Assembly: GCA_017514975.1 (NCBI GenBank)
Contig: JAFWIF010000014.1
Coordinates: 116,070 to 159,345, forward strand
From: Candidatus Saccharimonadota bacterium
GTDB taxonomy: Bacteria > Patescibacteriota > Saccharimonadia > Saccharimonadales > Saccharimonadaceae
Direction of reading: 5' to 3'
DNA length: 43,276 nucleotides
The first letter of the stretch is position 1; each line of letters begins with the position of its first letter. Position numbers and translations under genes: made by a program. The notes beneath the pieces are model-generated. The model worked only from the letters and a program-made list of their open reading frames with translations, was not told the DNA's origin and searched no databases. Of the stretch, positions 14,796-21,390 are shown piece by piece.

Positions 14796-16040
14796 TTATT
14801 GCTGTTTGGCAAATTTGGCGGCCATAGTTGGGTTGCCGCGCGTAAGGCGTTTAATAGTGAGATCGTCGAGCTTATTTTCTGCGGAATTTAAATGTTTATC
14901 GGAAAGCATAAGGGCGTCACGGGTCTTTTTCAGGTCTTCGATAGCCTTGTCGATTTGCTTGATGGCCTCGAGGTGTTTCTTGCCGGCATTTTTCATAGTA
15001 TTGAGCCATGAGGCTTTCCAATCGTTCATGTCGCGTTCAAAATTTGTCACATCTATATCTTGGTTTTTGATTGCAATCAGGTCGTTCTTGTACTGTAAAG
15101 AGTTCATCGCGGCGTTTCGCAATAAGGAAATCATAGGTATAAAAAACTGCGGACGGATAACGTACATCTTAGGAAAACGGTACGAAACATCAACGATGCC
15201 GGCGTTATACAGCTCACTGTCTGGCTCGAGTAAGCTGACGAGAATCGCGTATTCACAGTGTTTCTCGTTGCGATCCTTGTCGAGCTCTTTGAAAAAATCT
15301 TCGTTTTTGTGTTTCGTAGCGGTGGTGTCAGATTCGTTCTTCATCTCGAACATGATTGAGATGATCTCGGTGCCATTTTCGTCAGCTTCACGATAAATAT
15401 AGTCGCCTTTGCTGCCAGAACGCGCATCGTTATCCTTCTCGAAATAAGCGTGTGGAAAAGCGGTTGCGCGCAAACGGTTAAACTCGGTTTGACAATGTTG
15501 TTCGAGGGTTTCACCAATCATTTTTGTACTTAGTTTTGATTTTAGATCTTTGAGGCGCTCAATCTCGCCCTCTTTTAACTTTAAGATCGCGTCGTATTCG
15601 GCCTTGAGTGAAGCCTCGCGCAATTCGGCGGCAGATTTTAGAGACGCTTCGCGAAGTTTTGCAGAGTCGGCCTGTGTGGCGAGTTTTGTTTTTAGTTCGC
15701 TGAGTTCGCGCTGAGTAGGAGCAAGGGCGTTTGCGACAGCAAGCTCTTGGGTGGTCTTTGCATGATTGCGCTCTTCGGCAAGCTGACTCTTAAGCTGGGC
15801 TAAGGCGGCTTCGAGCTTGGTTTTCTCGGAGGTAAATGAGGCGGACAATTCGGCGGTTTTTTTGTCGAAGGAGGACTGTTGCTCTGCCAAGGCGAGTTTG
15901 CGTTCGGCGGCAACGCGATCGAGGCGAACAGCAAGCTCGCGCTCAAATTCATGATTTTTTACCTGACTAAGTATGTCGGCATAGCTAGTGTCGTCAACCT
16001 TAAAGGTGGTGCCGCATTTGGGGCATTTTAGTTCTGCCAT
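14796..16040 (-). CDS. DUF2130 family coiled-coil protein with zinc finger and nuclease-like core
   Basis: 414 residues. The N-terminal zinc-finger-like MAELKCPKCGTTF holds one CxxC pair. A long Ala/Glu/Lys/Leu coiled coil spans about residues 30-180. The DUF2130 core (MIGETLEQHCQTEFNR to PKMYVIRPQF) contains GSKGDYIY and MFEMKNE, which look like the D...ExK pattern of PD-(D/E)XK nucleases, and a C-terminal helical region follows. The family is widespread and its function is not established; a DNA-linked role is inferred from the core. AGGAGGAG lies just before the ATG. The gene is monocistronic, convergent with nusA and divergent from murB. Confidence 0.88.
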   Translation of the reverse strand: MAELKCPKCGTTFKVDDTSYADILSQVKNHEFERELAVRLDRVAAERKLALAEQQSSFDKKTAELSASFTSEKTKLEAALAQLKSQLAEERNHAKTTQELAVANALAPTQRELSELKTKLATQADSAKLREASLKSAAELREASLKAEYDAILKLKEGEIERLKDLKSKLSTKMIGETLEQHCQTEFNRLRATAFPHAYFEKDNDARSGSKGDYIYREADENGTEIISIMFEMKNESDTTATKHKNEDFFKELDKDRNEKHCEYAILVSLLEPDSELYNAGIVDVSYRFPKMYVIRPQFFIPMISLLRNAAMNSLQYKNDLIAIKNQDIDVTNFERDMNDWKASWLNTMKNAGKKHLEAIKQIDKAIEDLKKTRDALMLSDKHLNSAENKLDDLTIKRLTRGNPTMAAKFAKQQ

Positions 16041-16134
16041 CGCTACTCCTCCTGTTTATTTATTGTTATTGTATCATGCGGCAAAAGATAACCCGAGGCG
16101 CTCTGCTATCGTAAAGAACAAAAAAACAAGGGCG

Positions 16135-16143
16135 TGATATAAT
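16135..16143 (+). promoter_or_regulatory. Extended -10 for leaderless murB
   Basis: TGATATAAT ends 6 nt before the ATG at 16150. No Shine-Dalgarno site fits between them, and no good -35 is seen (AGAACA at the right spacing). Confidence 0.75.
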
Positions 16144-16149
16144 TTCAGT

Positions 16150-17178
16150 ATGAAAATGCGCGAAAATGTATCATTAGCAGAGCTTACGACAATGCGGCTA
16201 GGCGGGCTAGCGCGCTATGTGGCTGAAATCGATAACGAAAGTGATTTGGTCGAAGCATATCATTTTGCGCGGGAGAATAATCTGCCAACATATATACTCG
16301 GCGGAGGTAGCAACGTTATCGGACGTGATGAGGGTTTTGCTGGGGTAATCCTTCTCAATCGCATGAAAGGCATTTCGGTGTTCGAAAGCGACGCGGAGAA
16401 AGTGCGAATTACGGCACAGAGCGGGACGAGATTTGGAGATTTAGTGGAGTTTAGTACGAAATTATGGAACGGGGATAGTTTTGGCTACTCGGGCATTGAG
16501 GCGCTTGCGGAAATTCCTGGCTCAGTCGGAGCGGCGCCAGTACAAAACATCGGTGCCTACGGGCAAGAAATTGGCGACAGCCTGTATCGCGTAGGCGTAT
16601 ATGATACACGCGAACAAAGATTTCGCCAGCTGACAAAAGCACAGCTAGGACTAGGCTATAGACGCAGCATCTTTAATCATGGGGCGGAGATTGGTAGATA
16701 TTTTATCACAAACGTAACTGTCGAGCTCTCGAAAAAATGGATGGAGCCGCCATTTTATAATTCCCTACAAGCTTACTTCAATGAACACAATATAGCGGAT
16801 TTGACGCCGGCGATTATCCGTAAGGCGGTCAGTGATATTCGCAGTCGCAAGTTGCCCGACCCACGCTGGGTAGCGAGTAGTGGATCATTCTTTAAAAACA
16901 TCTATCTTGACCCAGAGGCGGCGGAAGCGGCGAGAGAGCGCGGGATTCCGGTCTTCGATAACGGCAAAGTAGCGGCGGGCTGGCTGATTGAAAATGCAGG
17001 GCTGAAAGGTTGCGACTTTTACGGCATGCGCGTCTCGGAAGACGCAGCGCTAGTTTTAATTAATGAACGAGCAAAATCCTATGCAGACCTGGCACGAGCG
17101 CGCGCGGCAATCGTGGCGCAAGTTTACGATAAGTTTGGGCTGACGCTCGAGCAAGAGCCGGTCGAGATTGGAGGGTAA
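16150..17178 (+). CDS. murB: UDP-N-acetylenolpyruvoylglucosamine reductase MurB
   Basis: 342 residues, type I MurB length. FAD-binding signature GGGSNVI (residues 51-57), EALAEIPGSVGAAPVQNIGAYG (here with GxVGAAPVQNIGAYG), YRRSIF, the catalytic serine in SSGSFFKN, and AGWLIENAGLKG near the end are all present. It reduces UDP-GlcNAc-enolpyruvate to UDP-MurNAc in the cytoplasm, the second committed step of peptidoglycan synthesis, so this organism makes or finishes its own wall. The mRNA is predicted to be leaderless from TGATATAAT. A second Met at codon 3 is an alternative start. folD follows with no gap, and GGAGG inside the murB end serves as its ribosome site. Confidence 0.95.
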   Translation: MKMRENVSLAELTTMRLGGLARYVAEIDNESDLVEAYHFARENNLPTYILGGGSNVIGRDEGFAGVILLNRMKGISVFESDAEKVRITAQSGTRFGDLVEFSTKLWNGDSFGYSGIEALAEIPGSVGAAPVQNIGAYGQEIGDSLYRVGVYDTREQRFRQLTKAQLGLGYRRSIFNHGAEIGRYFITNVTVELSKKWMEPPFYNSLQAYFNEHNIADLTPAIIRKAVSDIRSRKLPDPRWVASSGSFFKNIYLDPEAAEAARERGIPVFDNGKVAAGWLIENAGLKGCDFYGMRVSEDAALVLINERAKSYADLARARAAIVAQVYDKFGLTLEQEPVEIGG

Positions 17179-18006
17179 ATGGGGCGCGTAAAAGTTCTAA
17201 ACGGAGCGGAGCTCGCTGGGTTTATAAAAGAACGCCAGGTACAGCAAATTGCTCAATTACGCAACGACGCCGGTCGCGCATGGCAGACACCAAAATTAGT
17301 CATTTTTTACGACAATAACAGTCCAGTCATCGCGAAATACATAGAACTCAAACGACGCTACGGACAAGATATCGGCGTCGCAGTCGAAGTCGTAGGTCTG
17401 ACTAGAGAAAATGCGACCGGGAGAATGAAACAGGCGAGCGAGGACGAGCAGACGCGCGGGATTATCGTGCAGTTGCCGCTTGAGAATGTTGATGCGGCGA
17501 TTATTGATCAAATTCCGCTTGAAAAAGACGTGGACGGACTACGCGGACAACGCGACACGGCGACGGCGACAGCAATTCATTGGCTATTGACGGGTTACGG
17601 TGTCGATCTGGCAAAACTAAAACTAGGCATCGTCGGACGCGGAAAATTGGTTGGCGCACCGCTTGAAAAAATGTGGCGCGAAAGCGGCTATGACGTTACG
17701 GTATTTCGCAGCAAAGACAATCTAGCCGAACTCAAAGAGTGCGACGTCGTAGTCTCGGCGACGGGAGTAGCAGGGCTGATAAAATCGGAAATGTTGGGCG
17801 AGAATGCGATTGTTGTTGATGCGGGAACGGCAAGCGAAGGCGGGGTTTTGCGCGGAGATTTAGCTGAAGACGTGCGCACGACGCGCACCGACTTAACACT
17901 TACGCCGCGAATTGGTGGAGTGGGGCCACTAACGGTAGCGATGCTGTTTGAGGCGGTGATTAGAAACGCGCAGGAGCCCACAGAGAAGGCAAAAACACCA
18001 ACTTGA
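17179..18006 (+). CDS. folD: Methylenetetrahydrofolate dehydrogenase/cyclohydrolase FolD
   Basis: 275 residues, the usual length. The catalytic pair sits in Y54xxxK58 (YIELK). IIVQLPL, EKDVDGL, the Rossmann-type GRGKLVGAPL and the terminal GGVGPLTVAML are all present. It interconverts methylene-, methenyl- and formyl-tetrahydrofolate with NADP, supplying one-carbon units for purines and formyl-Met. The ATG directly follows the murB TAA, so the two form an operon. The terminator stem overlaps the stop codon, which saves space but places the hairpin against terminating ribosomes. Confidence 0.95.
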   Translation: MGRVKVLNGAELAGFIKERQVQQIAQLRNDAGRAWQTPKLVIFYDNNSPVIAKYIELKRRYGQDIGVAVEVVGLTRENATGRMKQASEDEQTRGIIVQLPLENVDAAIIDQIPLEKDVDGLRGQRDTATATAIHWLLTGYGVDLAKLKLGIVGRGKLVGAPLEKMWRESGYDVTVFRSKDNLAELKECDVVVSATGVAGLIKSEMLGENAIVVDAGTASEGGVLRGDLAEDVRTTRTDLTLTPRIGGVGPLTVAMLFEAVIRNAQEPTEKAKTPT

Positions 18007-18019
18007 GGCTGGTGTTTTT
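17992..18019 (+). terminator. Terminator overlapping the folD stop codon
   Basis: AAAACACCA (17992-18000) pairs with TGGTGTTTTT (18010-18019). The folD TGA at 18004-18006 is in the loop. Confidence 0.82.
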
Positions 18020-18067
18020 ATATTTAAAGTATTGATTAAAATAATCAAGTATTTTTCGTAGAATGCT

Positions 18068-18144
18068 TGGCAGGGGTGGCAAGACTCGAACTCGCGACAC
18101 CTGGTTTTGGAGACCAGTGCTCTAGCCAACTGAGCTACACCCCT
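18068..18144 (-). tRNA. tRNA-Trp (anticodon CCA)
   Basis: Acceptor AGGGGTG pairs with CACCCCT, with discriminator G. The D arm is GCTCAGTTGGCTAGAGC, the anticodon arm CTGGT-CTCCAAA-ACCAG and the T arm GCGAG-TTCGAGT-CTTGC. The 3' CCA is encoded at 18068-18070. This is the normal UGG-reading tRNA-Trp. Confidence 0.95.
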
Positions 18145-18154
18145 AACGGTGTTT

Positions 18155-18182
18155 ATTATAACACTTCACAGAAAAATGATAA
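18155..18182 (-). promoter_or_regulatory. Promoter of tRNA-Trp
   Basis: Minus strand TTATCA (18177-18182), 16-nt spacer, TATAAT (18155-18160) with TGT before it. It starts a few nucleotides ahead of the tRNA 5' end. Its -35 is the complement of the -10 region of the opposite gene. Confidence 0.65.
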
Positions 18183-18185
18183 AAT
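18177..18185 (+). promoter_or_regulatory. Extended -10 for the DHH phosphoesterase gene
   Basis: TGATAAAAT ends 9 nt before the ATG at 18195. This rules out the ATG at 18186, which would be upstream of the RNA start. Confidence 0.65.
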
Positions 18186-18194
18186 ATGTTTATC

Positions 18195-19184
18195 ATGTAT
18201 GAAAAGTTTGCGGAGTTTATTAAAGACAAAAAACATATTTGCGTGATTCAGGCAGAAAATCCGGACGGAGACTCGCTCGGGTCAGCGTTGGCGCTAGAGG
18301 AAGCGTTGGGCGAGATGGGAAAAGAGGTCTCGTTATATTGTCCTGTCGATATTCCGAAGTATATGCGCTATTTTGAAGGGTGGAGTCGAGTCGACATTGA
18401 GTTTCCGTATAAAGCGGAAGGATTGATTATCGTGGACACGGCGGCGGAAACTTTATTGTCGAAATTGCTCGACGACGCGGCGATACGAAATTGTCTTTAT
18501 ACGACGCCGGTATTCGTGATCGACCACCATGAGACCGAAGCGGACTTGCAATTTCCTTACGAAGCAATCATCGAACCGATGTCGTCATGTTGCGCGCTGC
18601 TTTATAAGATTTTTGATGAACAAAAAATCAAGATTAATGCGCAATGTGCGGAAAATTTACTTTACGGAATCTTATCGGACACACTAGGCCTCACTTCGCA
18701 ATCGACGACAGCAGAAGATTATCGTACAGCAGGCGCACTGATTGATCGCGGAGCGCAAATTGCCGAGATGGAGGAGCGACGACGCGAATTAATGAAGAAA
18801 TCGGCGCGCATTTTAGACTACAAAGCAGACCTGATTAAGCGCGTAGAATACCACCTCGACGGCCGACTAGCAACGGTACATATTCCGTTCGAAGAGATAC
18901 AAGAGTTTTCCGACGAGTATAACCCGAATGTGCTAATCTTGGAAGAATTGCGGTTGGTCGAAGGGGTCGAAGTGGCAGTCTCGGTAAAAACTTATCCTGA
19001 CGGTAAATTAACTGGCAAGATTCGCGCCACCAAGCCGATTGCAGAGCAATTGGCGGGGTATTTTGGTGGTGGCGGACACGCGTACGCGGCAGGCTTTAGA
19101 ACATACGATAATTACGAAACAGCCCTGCCGGAAATTATAAATGCGACGATGAAATTACTAGACGACGAAAAAGCACAAGCATGA
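18195..19184 (+). CDS. DHH/DHHA1 family phosphoesterase (NrnA-like)
   Basis: 329 residues from the second ATG, chosen because the -10 abuts the first. Motif I is AENPDGDSLGS, motif II IIVDTA, motif III (DHH) VIDHHETE, and the DHHA1 end is GGGGHAYAAGF. Relatives degrade nanoRNAs and 3'-phosphoadenosine phosphate, or cyclic dinucleotides, using manganese in the cytoplasm. The His that usually opens motif I (HxNPDGD) is Ala here, but the metal-binding Asp residues and the DHH triad are intact, so activity is likely. The stop TGA is also the first part of the extended -10 of the next gene. Substrate preference cannot be decided from sequence alone. Confidence 0.9.
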   Translation: MYEKFAEFIKDKKHICVIQAENPDGDSLGSALALEEALGEMGKEVSLYCPVDIPKYMRYFEGWSRVDIEFPYKAEGLIIVDTAAETLLSKLLDDAAIRNCLYTTPVFVIDHHETEADLQFPYEAIIEPMSSCCALLYKIFDEQKIKINAQCAENLLYGILSDTLGLTSQSTTAEDYRTAGALIDRGAQIAEMEERRRELMKKSARILDYKADLIKRVEYHLDGRLATVHIPFEEIQEFSDEYNPNVLILEELRLVEGVEVAVSVKTYPDGKLTGKIRATKPIAEQLAGYFGGGGHAYAAGFRTYDNYETALPEIINATMKLLDDEKAQA

Positions 19185-19190
19185 TATAAT
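19182..19190 (+). promoter_or_regulatory. Extended -10 for leaderless phosphoketolase N gene
   Basis: TGATATAAT ends 6 nt before the ATG at 19197. Its TGA is the stop codon of the DHH gene. Confidence 0.75.
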
Positions 19191-19196
19191 GCAGAT

Positions 19197-20138
19197 ATGC
19201 ATGGTCTGGGCATCGATCTTGAGCAAATTGAACGTAGGATTCGTTTTTGCAACTATTTGGTCGTGGCGCAGATTTTTTTACAAGACAACTTTTTACTAGA
19301 AAGACCGCTAGAATTTGACGACATCAAACCGCGCCTGTTGGGGCACTGGGGGTCATGTCCTGGCGTCAATATCGCCTACGCCAATCTTCGAGCGCGTTTT
19401 CCTGGAATGCAATTTATCCTCGGCCCTGGGCACGCTTTCCCTGCCCTACAAGCAAATCTATTTTACGATGGCGATTTATATGATTATTACCCAGAAGCAA
19501 CGCCAAATCGTGAGGGCTTAGAATACGTATGTAAAAGCTTTTCGTGGCCCTATCAGTTCCCTTCACACGCAAGTCCGCTAACGCCAGAGGTCGTAGCGGA
19601 GGGTGGCGAGCTTGGCTATTCATTGGCAACCGCGTATGGGGCGGTGTTGGGACGACCAGATAAATTCGTGGCGGTGATGATTGGCGACGGAGAACTAGAG
19701 ACGGGGACGGCGTTAGCGAGTCTGAATTTAAATAAGCTCTTGCGCTCAGAGGGGAACGGGCGCGTCTTGCCGATTTTACACCTAAATGGCTATAAGATTT
19801 CAGCACCAACGATTTACGGACGAAGCAGCGAACGCGAACTATTGCAGATGTTTAGAGGTTTTGGCTACGAGCCGATCGCCATCGATGGTACCGATACGGA
19901 AAATTTCCAACTTGCGCTGGCAGATTTACCGGAAAATGCGTTCGTGATTTTAAAAACTCCCAAGGGATACACGGGTCCGACGAGTCTCAACGGGATAAAA
20001 TTGGCCGACAACTGTGCATCACACCAAGTACCGCTACCGCTTGCAAAAACCGAACCCATACAGCTCAAGATTCTAGAAGATTGGCTCAAATCGTACGATT
20101 TTAAGGAGCTTTATAAGGAATTTGCGCATGACGATTAG
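19197..20138 (+). CDS. xfp: Phosphoketolase, N-terminal half (thiamine diphosphate-binding subunit)
   Basis: 313 residues that match only the first part of Xfp/Xpk, normally one chain of about 800. Present are the catalytic His motifs GHWGSCPG, GPGHAF and FPSHASP, the thiamine diphosphate motif GDGELETGTAL, and the lysine motif LNGYKISAPT. The chain ends after SHQVPLPLAK and a short helix, just where the linker to the middle domain begins. With its partner it would split xylulose 5-phosphate or fructose 6-phosphate by phosphate into acetyl phosphate plus an aldose phosphate, a major energy route in fermenters. GPGHGG of the family is GPGHAF here. The mRNA is predicted leaderless. Confidence 0.92.
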   Translation: MHGLGIDLEQIERRIRFCNYLVVAQIFLQDNFLLERPLEFDDIKPRLLGHWGSCPGVNIAYANLRARFPGMQFILGPGHAFPALQANLFYDGDLYDYYPEATPNREGLEYVCKSFSWPYQFPSHASPLTPEVVAEGGELGYSLATAYGAVLGRPDKFVAVMIGDGELETGTALASLNLNKLLRSEGNGRVLPILHLNGYKISAPTIYGRSSERELLQMFRGFGYEPIAIDGTDTENFQLALADLPENAFVILKTPKGYTGPTSLNGIKLADNCASHQVPLPLAKTEPIQLKILEDWLKSYDFKELYKEFAHDD

Positions 20139-20164
20139 AGAATTAGGAGGAGAAAGAGGATAAA

Positions 20165-21334
20165 ATGGATTTGCCGACACTGATTGAAAAACCTGGAGCA
20201 ACACGCAGTTCGAGTGCGGAGCGCTTCGGTGAGAGCCTACGCGATGAACTACGACAGCATAAAGATTTTTATTTCTTTTCGCCCGATGAGACGACATCGA
20301 ATCGATTAGACGCCGTATTCAAAGATGAAAACCGCGCGTGGATGCAAAAGATTGAAGCGTGGGATAAAAATCTGGCGACGAATGGGCGCGTAATTGAATT
20401 GCTCTCTGAAAATACGCTGTTTGCAGTGATGGCGGGACATATCCTGAGTGGCGGCAGAGGCGCGATGACGTCTTACGAGGCTTTTTTGCCGATTATTGCG
20501 TCGCAAGTTGCGCAACATCTAAAGTTTTTAAAGCAAAGCAAAGAAACGACATGGCGTCCGCAATATCATGCGCTAAACATTTTATCGACTTCGTGTTGGC
20601 AGCGACAAGACCATAACGGATACACGCATCAAAACCCTGGCTTGATTTCCGATTTGCTGGCCAAACCGTCAAATCTAGTAAACTGTTTGTTCCCTGTTGA
20701 CGACGTGGCGGCCGCGGCGGCGTGGGAGTTGATGGCGAATACAAAAAATGTTGTAAATCTTACAACATTTAATAAGACTTTGCAACCGAGATGGATTGAT
20801 ATAAATCATGCACGATTCCAACTAGCAAACGGGGGCGCATCTATCTTCCAGTTTGCCTCAGATGCGGACCCAGAAGTAATCATAGCAGGCGTAGGCGACA
20901 TTCCGACCGCGGAAGCGCTTAGAGGAATGCGCCTCGTAAAACAGGTGGTGCCGACTTTGCGTATGCGCTTTGTAGGAATCGGCGCATTGTCATACGGAGC
21001 AATTGGCGTCACAGACAACAAGCTCGATAGAAAAACGTTTGATGATTATTTCACGACAACGAGGCCGATTGTGGTTAACTTTCACGGTTATCCAGAGACG
21101 ATGCGAGCAATCTTTGGGCATTATACGGACGCGCGTCGCGTTGACGTGCATGGATACGAAGATCAAGGTTCAACGACGACACCGCTTGACGAATTGGCAC
21201 GGAACCACTGCTCGCGCTACGATATCGCGATGAATATTTTGGCACGCGCAGGTTATGTCGATACGACGTCAAGATTTCACGAGGCAATAGAACAAATCGC
21301 CGAATATGCACGTGAATTCGGCGATGACGAATAA
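20165..21334 (+). CDS. xfp: Phosphoketolase, middle and C-terminal half
   Basis: 389 residues that continue the Xfp fold where the previous gene stops. Present are FSPDETTSNRL with the catalytic Glu, NGRVIELLSEN, GRGAMTSYEAF, the His motif RQDHNGYTHQNPG, and the C-terminal VNFHGYPETMRAIF and DVHGYEDQGSTTTP. The gap between the halves is 26 nt and holds AGGAGGAG, so this is a proper second cistron rather than a frameshift. Together the halves give 702 residues, about 100 fewer than the usual chain, with the loss mainly in the linker. Every active-site motif that I can check is present across the two products, so a heteromeric active enzyme is expected. Confidence 0.92.
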   Translation: MDLPTLIEKPGATRSSSAERFGESLRDELRQHKDFYFFSPDETTSNRLDAVFKDENRAWMQKIEAWDKNLATNGRVIELLSENTLFAVMAGHILSGGRGAMTSYEAFLPIIASQVAQHLKFLKQSKETTWRPQYHALNILSTSCWQRQDHNGYTHQNPGLISDLLAKPSNLVNCLFPVDDVAAAAAWELMANTKNVVNLTTFNKTLQPRWIDINHARFQLANGGASIFQFASDADPEVIIAGVGDIPTAEALRGMRLVKQVVPTLRMRFVGIGALSYGAIGVTDNKLDRKTFDDYFTTTRPIVVNFHGYPETMRAIFGHYTDARRVDVHGYEDQGSTTTPLDELARNHCSRYDIAMNILARAGYVDTTSRFHEAIEQIAEYAREFGDDE

Positions 21335-21375
21335 ATAACAGTAGATTTAAGACCTTTTGTTTAGGGCAGATTTTT

Positions 21376-21384
21376 TGATAAACT
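21376..21384 (+). promoter_or_regulatory. Extended -10 for the leaderless M1 aminopeptidase gene
   Basis: TGATAAACT ends 6 nt before the ATG at 21391. Confidence 0.7.
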
Positions 21385-21390
21385 AAGAAT

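Noticed and set aside
14764-15396. 210-codon plus-strand frame opposite the DUF2130 gene
   Set aside because: It spans the nusA terminator and mirrors a well conserved protein; its Ser/Arg/Phe-rich composition is typical of antisense frames.
20100-20170. Frameshift or sequencing error as the cause of the split phosphoketolase
   Set aside because: A strong ribosome site and a start codon lie in the gap, the split is at the domain linker, and no continuation of one half is visible in another frame.
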